A stretch of DNA of 23,007 nucleotides from JBMYQA01 sp049600855. Its GTDB lineage: Bacteria; Bacteroidota; Bacteroidia; Cytophagales; Flammeovirgaceae. Shown in pieces: positions 8,951 through 14,739 of the stretch (positions within the stretch are counted from its first letter, which is position 1; each line of letters starts with the position of its first letter). Position numbers and translations under genes: made by a program. Location: the NCBI GenBank assembly GCA_049600855.1, contig JBMYQA010000076.1, positions 1 through 23,007 on the forward strand. Reading direction: 5' to 3'. The notes under the pieces are model-generated. The model saw only the letters and a program-made list of their open reading frames with translations, did no database searches and was not told the DNA's origin.

Positions 8951-8976
8951 ATTTAGTTGGTAGAGTTCAACTAAAT
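8951..8976 (+). repeat. 9-bp inverted repeat just before the HD-domain gene
   Basis: ATTTAGTTG (8951-8959) and CAACTAAAT (8968-8976) are exact reverse complements with an 8-base loop. The stem ends 11 bases before the ATG at 8988. Without a T-tract it is not a terminator. Its position suggests a repressor operator or an mRNA hairpin influencing translation of the downstream gene. Confidence 0.5.
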
Positions 8977-8987
8977 TATCGTGGATT

Positions 8988-10862
8988 ATGGATAAGGTTT
9001 ATTCACCTGCTACCCTTAAGGAATTGGATACAGAGGCTTCATTCAATGTTATTGTAGAACCGTATCTTCCTGAAGCGTTTCGAGTTCGCCTTGAAGAACA
9101 GTTTTATGCTCAAGTGAGTAAACAAGCCCGACTCGAACAGCTTGCACATGATCCTGAATTCTTTAAGAATCCCATGAAGCATATTGCTTTATTTACAGAT
9201 CATGGGGTAGTGCATGTACGCGATGTGGCGCTACAGGCTTTGGAGGTACTTTCTACAATTAATGGTAAATTGATTCCATGGAGGGATAAAGATCAATTGG
9301 AGTTGCTAAAAGCATATTCACTGCAATTGGTTTATTTACACGATATTGGAATGGCTAACTTCTCACAGTTTGGACGATTTATGCATCCCGAATTTGCTGC
9401 TCAATATGTATTTAGTTCCGATTTTGACGAAGTAATAGAGTTGCTGTGGGCCAAAAATGCAGGAAATATTCCATGGCTATTGACCCAACTGTTCAAAACA
9501 AAATACGATGAAGCCAGCATGAAAGTAGTGTATCGAGAAATGCTTTCACTCTCAGCAGGACATAGTAAAAGTAAGGTGCCAATTAATGTGATTAATAATC
9601 CCTCCTTATTGCGAAAACAGATGCTAAATATATTGTCGAAGCCTTTACAGTTGTTGTTTTTTGAACAGAAGCTAGAGCGCCTTCAACAGAAGTTGCAGAA
9701 TGAAGGCGATCGTGATGCCATTCAGAATAAAATTGACAATTTAGAGAAGAAAAAAGAAGCATACTTAACAACGCATGGCAATCAGAATTCAGCTTTTATT
9801 GCCCATTATCAGGAGGTGGCACAAGAAGCATTTGAGTGGTTGACGATGGAAGAACTTCCTTTCAAACAATTCACCATCAATATTCAAGACAGCATTCGAT
9901 GTATTCGAACTGCAGATGCGCTGCGCCAACGTGGAACGGTATTGCGGACTTCAGCAGGCTATGAAATATTTATTGATCGCAAAACGGCCAATGCAATCTA
10001 TGCTTTACGAAATGATTCCAATGTTTATTTATTGGAAGGAAAGAAGTCGGTAAACTCTGGAGAAGCGAATTTAGCAAGTAGTGAGTTAGATGCTCATGGT
10101 AATTTACGCGTTTCCTTCCACCTTGGAGTATTTGATAAAAAGAAAGTCACCCAAAAAGCAGCACGCAATGCCGCTTTAACCATTAATGATATTCAGGCAG
10201 ATACTTTACAAAGCTTTAAACGCGATGCCCAGTTTGATGAAGGTGTATATACCGCTCCAGAAATTGCTTTTGAGGACTTGAAAATTGTGATTGAAACTAC
10301 AAAAGATAATCCCGCTTTTTCTTCTTTTGTGAGTGAATCTTTAAAAGAATTAAATCCAGCAATTGCCCACCGCATCAAAGAATCTGTTTCGCTTTATGGC
10401 TTTGACTTTGAAGAAGTAAAACGCTATTTGAATGGAGATGACCTTTGCCAAGTCATTGAGAATAAGTCGTTGAAGGCAACGATTATTCATAATTTGGCAA
10501 AGACAGGGCATGTATTTAAGGTGGATGAGTCTATTCCTGGAGAAGAAGAAATCCGCTTGATTCACTTACACAAGGGACAACAACTGATTCGAGGAGGAGC
10601 CAGCTCTGGATTTGTGTATTTTCCCTTTTCAACGGGTTTGCGAATTTATCCACTTGGCGGTTATGAAAGCCGTTTGGCAAAAGCTTGGCTTCCCATCGGG
10701 AATACCGGAGTCATTCGCGGGTCTATTCGTAATGCCGATGTGTATGCAGAAAAAAATATCCGTTTAATCTGTGTACCGCGTGATATTTACCTAAATCATT
10801 GGTATAAACCACTATCTACAAAGGAATTGTTCAAGAAACTAATGGTTGAGGCAGAGCATTGA
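8988..10862 (+). CDS. HD-domain phosphohydrolase-like protein with cyclic-nucleotide-binding-like C-terminus
   Basis: 624 residues, no signal peptide or membrane span, so probably cytoplasmic. The N-terminal half reads as an HD-superfamily metal-dependent phosphohydrolase: FTDHGVVHVRDV (69-80) with His72/His76, LHDIGM with His118-Asp119, GHSKSK with His192, and RTADALRQRG (307-316), whose Asp309 matches the last metal ligand. Between the third and fourth motifs is a charged, probably coiled-coil insert (~225-262). The C-terminal ~100 residues (LHKGQQLIRGG, VYFPFSTGLRIY, GNTGVIRGSIRNADVYAE, LICVPRDIYLNHW) have the strand order and the G...R-x-A phosphate-cassette pattern of cNMP-binding domains, with R581 a possible phosphate contact. 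The substrate is unknown; a nucleotide or cyclic nucleotide is inferred. The gene stands alone and converges on tyrA with 25 bases between. Confidence 0.7.
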   Translation: MDKVYSPATLKELDTEASFNVIVEPYLPEAFRVRLEEQFYAQVSKQARLEQLAHDPEFFKNPMKHIALFTDHGVVHVRDVALQALEVLSTINGKLIPWRDKDQLELLKAYSLQLVYLHDIGMANFSQFGRFMHPEFAAQYVFSSDFDEVIELLWAKNAGNIPWLLTQLFKTKYDEASMKVVYREMLSLSAGHSKSKVPINVINNPSLLRKQMLNILSKPLQLLFFEQKLERLQQKLQNEGDRDAIQNKIDNLEKKKEAYLTTHGNQNSAFIAHYQEVAQEAFEWLTMEELPFKQFTINIQDSIRCIRTADALRQRGTVLRTSAGYEIFIDRKTANAIYALRNDSNVYLLEGKKSVNSGEANLASSELDAHGNLRVSFHLGVFDKKKVTQKAARNAALTINDIQADTLQSFKRDAQFDEGVYTAPEIAFEDLKIVIETTKDNPAFSSFVSESLKELNPAIAHRIKESVSLYGFDFEEVKRYLNGDDLCQVIENKSLKATIIHNLAKTGHVFKVDESIPGEEEIRLIHLHKGQQLIRGGASSGFVYFPFSTGLRIYPLGGYESRLAKAWLPIGNTGVIRGSIRNADVYAEKNIRLICVPRDIYLNHWYKPLSTKELFKKLMVEAEH

Positions 10863-10870
10863 GTAGCATA

Positions 10871-10902
10871 CAAAAAGCGGATTCCCCTCACAAAATCCGC
10901 TT
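10871..10902 (-). terminator. Terminator of the aminotransferase-tyrA operon, overlapping the tyrA stop
   Basis: On the minus strand AAGCGGATT (10902-10894) pairs perfectly with AATCCGCTT (10883-10875), followed by further Ts (TTTTTG). The loop contains the tyrA stop codon (10888-10890), and the 5' arm encodes the last codons (Lys-Arg-Ile). On the plus strand the hairpin has no useful T-tract, so it serves tyrA rather than the convergent HD gene. Confidence 0.8.
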
Positions 10903-11727
10903 AATGTCATTCGCTTTTTCCATTAACTCGGTTAATCGTTCTTCATTTTTTTGTTCAATTCCCGCTTTAAACTCTTTCATGTAATGAATGTAGCGATCCA
11001 ATGCATCTAATAAGTTTTGATCATTTTCTAGGAAAATGGGTGCCCACATCGCCGATGAACTTTTGGCCAGACGAACGGTAGAGGCAAAACCACTTCCTGC
11101 CATATCGAGAATTTGCTTTTCATCTTTTTCAATATCTAATACCGCTAACCCTAAGCTGAAGGAAGTAATGTGAGAGAGGTGAGAAATGTAGGCCGCATGT
11201 TTATCGTGTTCCGCTGCATCCATGTAAAGAATTTGCATATTGAGTGAGGCAAACAGCATTTCTATGCGAATCAGTGCTTCCGTTAGGGTCTTTTCTTTTT
11301 CGCAGATGATGCTGCGTTTTCCAAAATACAGATTTGGAATTGCAGCTTTGGGTCCCGAATACTCTGTTCCTGCAATGGGGTGTGCAGCTACATACTGATT
11401 GCGCCTTGGGTGATCAGCCACGTGTTGGCAAATTTCGGCTTTCGTAGAACCCATGTCCGTAACAATTTGCCCATCTGTGATGAGATCAAGAATTTGTCGC
11501 AGCACAAATTTACTTTTATCAACAGGGATTGCTAGAATAATGAGATCGGCTTGCTGGCAAAGCGTTTCCAAATCGACAACTTCATCAACAAGTTCAAGTA
11601 TAAGGGCTTGCTCACAGTGGGTGAAATTCTTATCGGTGCCAATAAATTTTTGGGCAAAGCCATTATTTCTGAGTGCCAACGCCATCGATCCACCGATGAG
11701 GCCAAGGCCAATGATACCTACTGTCAT
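10888..11727 (-). CDS. tyrA: Prephenate dehydrogenase
   Basis: 279 residues. It converts prephenate to 4-hydroxyphenylpyruvate with NAD(P)+, the committed step of tyrosine synthesis. The N-terminal Rossmann motif GLGLIGGS (7-14) is at the very start, so this is a stand-alone cytoplasmic TyrA without a fused chorismate mutase. TDMGSTK (90-96) and AAHPIAGTE (114-122), with His116 as the catalytic-type histidine, are characteristic. HDKHAAYISHLSH lies in the helical C-terminal domain. There is no ACT regulatory domain; the protein ends soon after the helical domain, so feedback control through that domain is absent. The start follows the aminotransferase stop by 8 bases, indicating co-transcription. 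Regulation by the upstream Phe/Tyr attenuator is inferred. Confidence 0.92.
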   Translation of the reverse strand: MTVGIIGLGLIGGSMALALRNNGFAQKFIGTDKNFTHCEQALILELVDEVVDLETLCQQADLIILAIPVDKSKFVLRQILDLITDGQIVTDMGSTKAEICQHVADHPRRNQYVAAHPIAGTEYSGPKAAIPNLYFGKRSIICEKEKTLTEALIRIEMLFASLNMQILYMDAAEHDKHAAYISHLSHITSFSLGLAVLDIEKDEKQILDMAGSGFASTVRLAKSSSAMWAPIFLENDQNLLDALDRYIHYMKEFKAGIEQKNEERLTELMEKANDIKRIL

Positions 11728-11735
11728 GTTTTTAC

Positions 11736-12944
11736 TTATTGATGTTTAGCTAATTCAAATACACTATCGCGTTCTTCCCATCGAGGCAAACATTGAATGC
11801 GTTCGAGGGCTTCTTCAAACACTTCGATAGTATTGCACAAGGAAATGCGGATATAACGGTCACCTCGATTCCCAAAAATGAAACCTGGTGTAATGAATAC
11901 ATGAGCCTCATACAAAAAATGATTACTGAGCGTTAAGGCTTTTGACCAATCATCAGAGATTTTTGCCCACACGAACATGCCGACTTGGTTCTTCGCATAA
12001 CTACAGTTGAGTACATCGAGCATTTTCCATACTTTTTCTCTGCGTTGTGCATAGACTTGATTCAAGGAAGCATACCAATCATCGGTTAAGCCCAAAGCCA
12101 CTACAGCTGCTTCTTGTACAGGTAGATACATGCCCGAATCCATATTGGTTTTGAACTTGACAATTTCATTGATGATTTCTGCCTTACCTAACAATGCCCC
12201 AACCCGCCAACCTGCCATATTGTGTGACTTGCTGAGTGAGTTCAGTTCAATCGCAACTTCTTTAGCGCCTTCTATCGAAAGAATGCTTTGGGGATGTTCA
12301 TTTAAGATAAAGCTGTAAGGATTGTCATTGCACAGTAAAATGTGGTTTCTTTTAGCAAAGGCTACGAGTTCCTTAAAAAACGAAGGCGAAACAGCCGTTC
12401 CTGTCGGCATATGCGGATAATTGACCCACATGAGTTTCACCTTGCTTAAATCTCTTTTTTCTAATTCAGCTAAGTCGGGCAGCCAATTATTTTCAGCCTC
12501 TAAAGCGTAAGGAATGGCATGAGCTTCTGCTAATTTAGTTACAGCGGCATAAGTAGGATAGCCTGGATTGGGAATTAACACTTCATCTCCTGGGTTGAGA
12601 TAAGTCATGGAAATGTGCATAATGCCTTCTTTGGAGCCCATGAGTGGCAACACTTCATGCGATGGCTCAAGTGTTACTTGGAATTTTTGGGCATACCAGT
12701 GGGCGATGGCTTCGCGTAACGCTGGAATGCCTCGATAACTCTGGTAGGCATGATGCTGCGGGTTGGCAGCTGATTGTTGTAAGGTTTCAATTACCTTTGG
12801 ATGAGGCGGTAAATCAGGGCTGCCAATGCCCAAATTAATGACCTTCCGATTACTTTTTTGATTCATTTGCGCGATTTCTCGCAGCTTTTTGGAGAAGTAG
12901 TACTCCTGAACACTCTGAATACGATTTGCTGTTTCGAATTCCAT
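11736..12944 (-). CDS. PLP-dependent class I/II aminotransferase, probably aromatic
   Basis: 402 residues, fold-type I aminotransferase, cytoplasmic. Visible sites are NLGIGSPDLPPHP (37-49), YQSYRGIPALREA (67-79), PNPGYPTY (125-132) and NYPHMPTG (175-182, Asn175 of the PLP pocket). CNDNPYS has Asp207 and Tyr210 contacting PLP. NSLSKSHNMAGWRVG contains the Schiff-base Lys239 and Arg247, and YIRISLC carries the substrate-carboxylate Arg366. The sequence is of the type common beside pheA/tyrA in Bacteroidota and related at family level to aspartate and LL-diaminopimelate aminotransferases. Its position directly before tyrA, 8 bases apart, argues that it transaminates phenylpyruvate and 4-hydroxyphenylpyruvate to Phe and Tyr. 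Specificity is inferred from context. A leader with a Phe/Tyr-rich peptide and terminator lies immediately upstream. Confidence 0.88.
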   Translation of the reverse strand: MEFETANRIQSVQEYYFSKKLREIAQMNQKSNRKVINLGIGSPDLPPHPKVIETLQQSAANPQHHAYQSYRGIPALREAIAHWYAQKFQVTLEPSHEVLPLMGSKEGIMHISMTYLNPGDEVLIPNPGYPTYAAVTKLAEAHAIPYALEAENNWLPDLAELEKRDLSKVKLMWVNYPHMPTGTAVSPSFFKELVAFAKRNHILLCNDNPYSFILNEHPQSILSIEGAKEVAIELNSLSKSHNMAGWRVGALLGKAEIINEIVKFKTNMDSGMYLPVQEAAVVALGLTDDWYASLNQVYAQRREKVWKMLDVLNCSYAKNQVGMFVWAKISDDWSKALTLSNHFLYEAHVFITPGFIFGNRGDRYIRISLCNTIEVFEEALERIQCLPRWEERDSVFELAKHQ

Positions 12945-13023
12945 TTGACGCTATCTTTAAGTTGATTTCAAAAAACGGCCAGTCTACATCTATTCAAATC
13001 TTGGTTGAGTATTGGAAGGAAAT

Positions 13024-13052
13024 AAAAAAACCTTCCAATGTAGGAAGGCCTT
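13024..13052 (-). terminator. Attenuator terminator before the aminotransferase-tyrA operon
   Basis: On the minus strand CCTTCC (13048-13043), loop TACATT, GGAAGG (13036-13031), then seven Ts (13030-13024). The lower stem is extended by G-U and A-U pairs. It lies ~80 bases before the aminotransferase ATG, and no protein gene upstream needs terminating. Its 5' arm is also complementary to an upstream segment (see the antiterminator entry), which fits attenuation. Confidence 0.82.
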
Positions 13053-13090
13053 CTGTTTATTTTTGAGTGTACAGCACAGCTACCTCCTAC
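13040..13090 (-). promoter_or_regulatory. Antiterminator pairing of the Phe/Tyr attenuator
   Basis: GTAGGAGG (13090-13083, minus strand), at the end of the leader peptide frame, can pair with CCTTCCTAC (13048-13040) with one bulged base. The second segment includes the 5' arm of the terminator, so the two structures exclude each other. A ribosome stalled on the Phe/Tyr codons leaves GTAGGAGG free, while a ribosome at the stop codon would cover it. This was read by eye and no energies were calculated. Confidence 0.65.
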
Positions 13091-13139
13091 AGGAAGAGTT
13101 TCTAAAGTAATAATAAAAGAAATTGCCGTTGCTGAACAT
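13080..13139 (-). CDS. Phe/Tyr leader peptide of the aminotransferase-tyrA attenuator
   Basis: A 19-codon frame from ATG (13139-13137) to TAG (13082-13080) reads MFSNGNFFYYYFRNSSCRR. Codons 7-12 (13121-13104) are six consecutive aromatic codons: Phe, Phe, Tyr, Tyr, Tyr, Phe. This is the expected form for a leader that senses charged tRNA-Phe and tRNA-Tyr. The operon downstream encodes an aminotransferase and prephenate dehydrogenase, which make those amino acids. A consensus-like promoter lies just upstream and an intrinsic terminator 28 bases downstream. The peptide itself probably has no function; translation past the aromatic codons is the signal. No strong Shine-Dalgarno site is seen, which is usual in this phylum. 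Confidence 0.8.
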   Translation of the reverse strand: MFSNGNFFYYYFRNSSCRR

Positions 13140-13161
13140 GATCTGTCAATTTTATATGCAT

Positions 13162-13192
13162 GTAAGGTATAACATTATTATTAAAATTCAAA
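13162..13192 (-). promoter_or_regulatory. Promoter of the Phe/Tyr attenuator and aminotransferase-tyrA operon
   Basis: On the minus strand TTTG (13192-13189), a 19-base spacer and TACCTTAC (13169-13162) match the Bacteroidota pattern TTTG-N19-TAnnTTTG except for the last two bases of the -7 element. Transcription would begin near 13155, about 15 bases before the leader-peptide ATG, which is the compact layout expected for an attenuator. Confidence 0.65.
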
Positions 13193-13200
13193 TGCAATGG

Positions 13201-13231
13201 TTTGCGCTTAATTAAAATTTTTCTATCTTTG
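13201..13231 (+). promoter_or_regulatory. Perfect Bacteroidota promoter of a candidate small RNA
   Basis: TTTG (13201-13204), exactly 19 bases, then TATCTTTG (13224-13231), with every defined base of TTTG-N19-TAnnTTTG present. It is back to back with the minus-strand attenuator promoter, with 8 bases between the two -33 elements. No protein gene lies before the terminator at 13445. Confidence 0.75.
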
Positions 13232-13235
13232 ATCG

Positions 13236-13476
13236 GGCTTACCTAATGGATATAACACTTCAATTACCATTTACCACATATTACTCAAATCTTTAAGCAG
13301 TGTTTTGTTTTAACACTATATGCATTTTTTTGTGGTTTACACTTCTAATTTGATTTATTGAAAAGCATTTTAAGACTTGGGTTTTTTATTCCATGTCTGT
13401 ATAGATATTTTACGATACCATTTTCAACCTGAATCTACCTAACGATCCCTCAAAGTTTGCTTTGGGGGATTTTTTT
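13236..13476 (+). ncRNA. Candidate small RNA of about 240 nt, family not recognised
   Basis: The unit is bounded by a perfect promoter (13201-13231) and a strong terminator (13445-13476), with no convincing protein frame between. Visible structure includes ACCACA (13273-13278) with TGTGGT (13331-13336) enclosing AGTGTT (13299-13304) with AACACT (13312-13317). A second hairpin is AGACTTGG (13373-13380) with CCATGTCT (13391-13398), 7 of 8 pairs. A 16-codon frame at 13246-13296 (MDITLQLPFTTYYSNL) starts about 10 bases into the transcript; it may be chance or a small peptide. I could not match the RNA to 6S, SRP, tmRNA or RNase P from conserved sequence. Start and end are predicted from the promoter and terminator only. 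Confidence 0.55.
13445..13476 (+). terminator. Strong intrinsic terminator of the candidate small RNA
   Basis: ATCCCTCAAAG (13445-13455) pairs with CTTTGGGGGAT (13460-13470) over 11 positions with a single T-G wobble and a TTTG loop. Seven Ts follow (13470-13476). No protein-coding gene lies upstream on this strand, which is why an RNA gene is proposed. Confidence 0.9.
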
Positions 13477-13819
13477 GTATCTATTCACACAGCAATTGTC
13501 ACTTTCATTTCGACAGAAACCTGCATGGAATGCGAGAAATCTACGTGCCCATTAAAATACGAAATCATGTGTCAAAATAAACTAAATGAGTTCGTTTAGC
13601 CACGTGACACTTAGCTATCTGTCGTGTGCGCCCCAGCTTCCATCGACATGATAAAAAAGTCCTTTTCTTGTAGAATAGCAAGCCTTTTTACAAAATGATA
13701 ACCGTTGATTTTCACAATAGTGTTGATTTAATGTCTTGATTTTGAGGTGGTTGTATTTTTTTTTGAAAAAAATATCATTTTCTTTAAAGTAATTTTCCGC
13801 TCGATTCGTCTTCTCTACT
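13477..13819. other. Intergenic stretch with scattered inverted repeats, no gene recognised
   Basis: No supported gene. Partial dyads are present: GTGTCA (13569-13574) with TGACAC (13605-13610), and within it CTAAA (13582-13586) with TTTAG (13595-13599). A 24-codon frame at 13525-13599 has three cysteines but no similarity that I recognise. A homopolymeric T/A stretch lies at 13755-13772. Confidence 0.4.
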
Positions 13820-13923
13820 GTAAGGCAGCAAATTTACTTGCAAAGCCTACACGACTGGTAAAAATGGGCCCTCCTTACCAGTTGATTTAAAAAAGTTTCA
13901 TGCTGAAGGAGTTCTACTTCTTC
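13820..13923 (+). promoter_or_regulatory. Three consecutive hairpins upstream of the membrane protein-Hsp20 pair
   Basis: Hairpin 1: GTA(A)GGC (13820-13826) with GCCTAC (13845-13850), with inner GCAA/TTGC (13828-13831, 13838-13841). Hairpin 2: CGACTGGTAA (13852-13861) with TTACCAGTTG (13875-13884), ten pairs with one G-U, and a loop containing GGGCCC. Hairpin 3: GAAGGAG (13905-13911) with CTTCTTC (13917-13923), seven pairs, hiding an AAGGAG purine run 31 bases before the ATG at 13942. None is followed by a T-tract. A structured 5' leader before a heat-shock gene suggests temperature or translational control, but this is inference and the transcript start is unknown. Confidence 0.45.
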
Positions 13924-13941
13924 TACTAAATATAAAAAACG

Positions 13942-14229
13942 ATGAGAAGCTTTAAGTTTTTCTTTCTCCTATCGGTAGGAGTTATTTTATTCTTCTTTGT
14001 AGCCAAAATCACCCTAATGGCCTTTTTCGGTGCGGCGTTACTCAGTGGTATCTATTTCATCGCTCGAAAGGCACGAGCGGCTTTCCATCGGCTAGAACAC
14101 GAAGGCGAATCGTTTCTAACTGAACCTTTTCACGGACGGTTTGGAAAACATCGACACCATTTTTTTGATCAACTCTCAGAAAAACATCGAGACAACTTTA
14201 CGAACTACCGTAACATCGAAGTACTCTAA
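13942..14229 (+). CDS. Small membrane protein preceding Hsp20, function unknown
   Basis: 95 residues. Two hydrophobic segments (about 5-22 and 26-41, rich in Phe) are followed by a positively charged ARKARAAFHR and a His-rich soluble tail (HGRFGKHRHHFFDQLSEKHRDN). The predicted topology is a hairpin in the inner membrane with a cytoplasmic tail. I do not recognise the family. It starts 12 bases after a 9-codon mini-ORF and ends 37 bases before the Hsp20 start with no terminator between, so the two genes are probably co-transcribed. A role in membrane stress is suggested only by this pairing. Confidence 0.6.
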   Translation: MRSFKFFFLLSVGVILFFFVAKITLMAFFGAALLSGIYFIARKARAAFHRLEHEGESFLTEPFHGRFGKHRHHFFDQLSEKHRDNFTNYRNIEVL

Positions 14230-14266
14230 TCGGTAAAACATTAACTCATTTAAAAATACAAAAATT

Positions 14267-14674
14267 ATGTGCAGACGAGCATATCATCCCCATTGGAAAA
14301 AACAGTATGCCAAGAAATGGCTAAAACACAAATTTGCTTCGGCTTGGAATCAAGCGCCTGTGAATGTAAAAGAATATGATGATCAATACCTCTTATTACT
14401 GTACGCAGCGGGTTATGCGAAAAGTGATTTTCAGGTATCGCTAAAGGATCATACCTTGGTAATTACCGTAAAAAAAGCGAGTCATGAACAAGAGGATGGC
14501 TGGCATTGGAGGCGACAAGAGTTTCATGCAGGAGCCTTTGAGCGGGAATTTGAACTGAACGAAAAAGTGAATAAAGCGGAAATTACGGCAAAATACGAAG
14601 AAGGTATACTGACCGTTACCTTGCCCAAATTAGAAGGGTTTGAGACACAACGTCAAGATATTGACATTGATTAA
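14267..14674 (+). CDS. Small heat-shock protein (Hsp20/alpha-crystallin family)
   Basis: 135 residues; an ATP-independent holdase that binds unfolding proteins and forms oligomers. The alpha-crystallin domain spans about 31-121: APVNVKEYDDQYLLLLYAAG at the start, WRRQEFHAGAFEREFEL in the middle, and the family signature GILTVTLPK at 113-121. The short C-terminal tail has an I-x-I (Ile132, Ile134), the motif that docks into neighbouring subunits. The N-terminal arm is short, basic and aromatic (CRRAYHPHWKKQYAKKWLK), unlike the longer hydrophobic arms of many bacterial homologues. It follows a small membrane-protein gene in a probable operon and is closed by a strong hairpin terminator. Heat induction is expected for the family but is not shown by a recognised operator here. 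Confidence 0.9.
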   Translation: MCRRAYHPHWKKQYAKKWLKHKFASAWNQAPVNVKEYDDQYLLLLYAAGYAKSDFQVSLKDHTLVITVKKASHEQEDGWHWRRQEFHAGAFEREFELNEKVNKAEITAKYEEGILTVTLPKLEGFETQRQDIDID

Positions 14675-14694
14675 TTACTTAATTTGACAAAGAT

Positions 14695-14726
14695 AGAGTC
14701 CCACAGTTTTGCGGTGGGACTCTTTT
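14695..14726 (+). terminator. Terminator after hsp20, possibly shared with the convergent gene
   Basis: AGAGTCCCAC (14695-14704) pairs perfectly with GTGGGACTCT (14714-14723), followed by TTT. The hairpin lies between the hsp20 stop (14674) and the convergent aldo/keto reductase stop (14740). The minus-strand side has a weaker T-rich tail (TATCTTTG), so it may terminate both transcripts. Confidence 0.85.
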
Positions 14727-14739
14727 ACTTGGCATCTTC

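Noticed and set aside
11453..11749. Plus-strand frames opposite tyrA
   Set aside because: Antisense shadows of a well-supported gene; composition is not that of a protein family I recognise.
13236..13476. Assignment of the orphan RNA to 6S, SRP, tmRNA or RNase P
   Set aside because: None of the conserved sequence blocks of these RNAs could be found and the ends do not pair as in 6S RNA; left unclassified.
13525..13599. 24-codon frame with three cysteines (MECEKSTC start)
   Set aside because: Cysteine spacing hints at metal binding, but there is no promoter, and the frame runs through inverted repeats; too weak to call.
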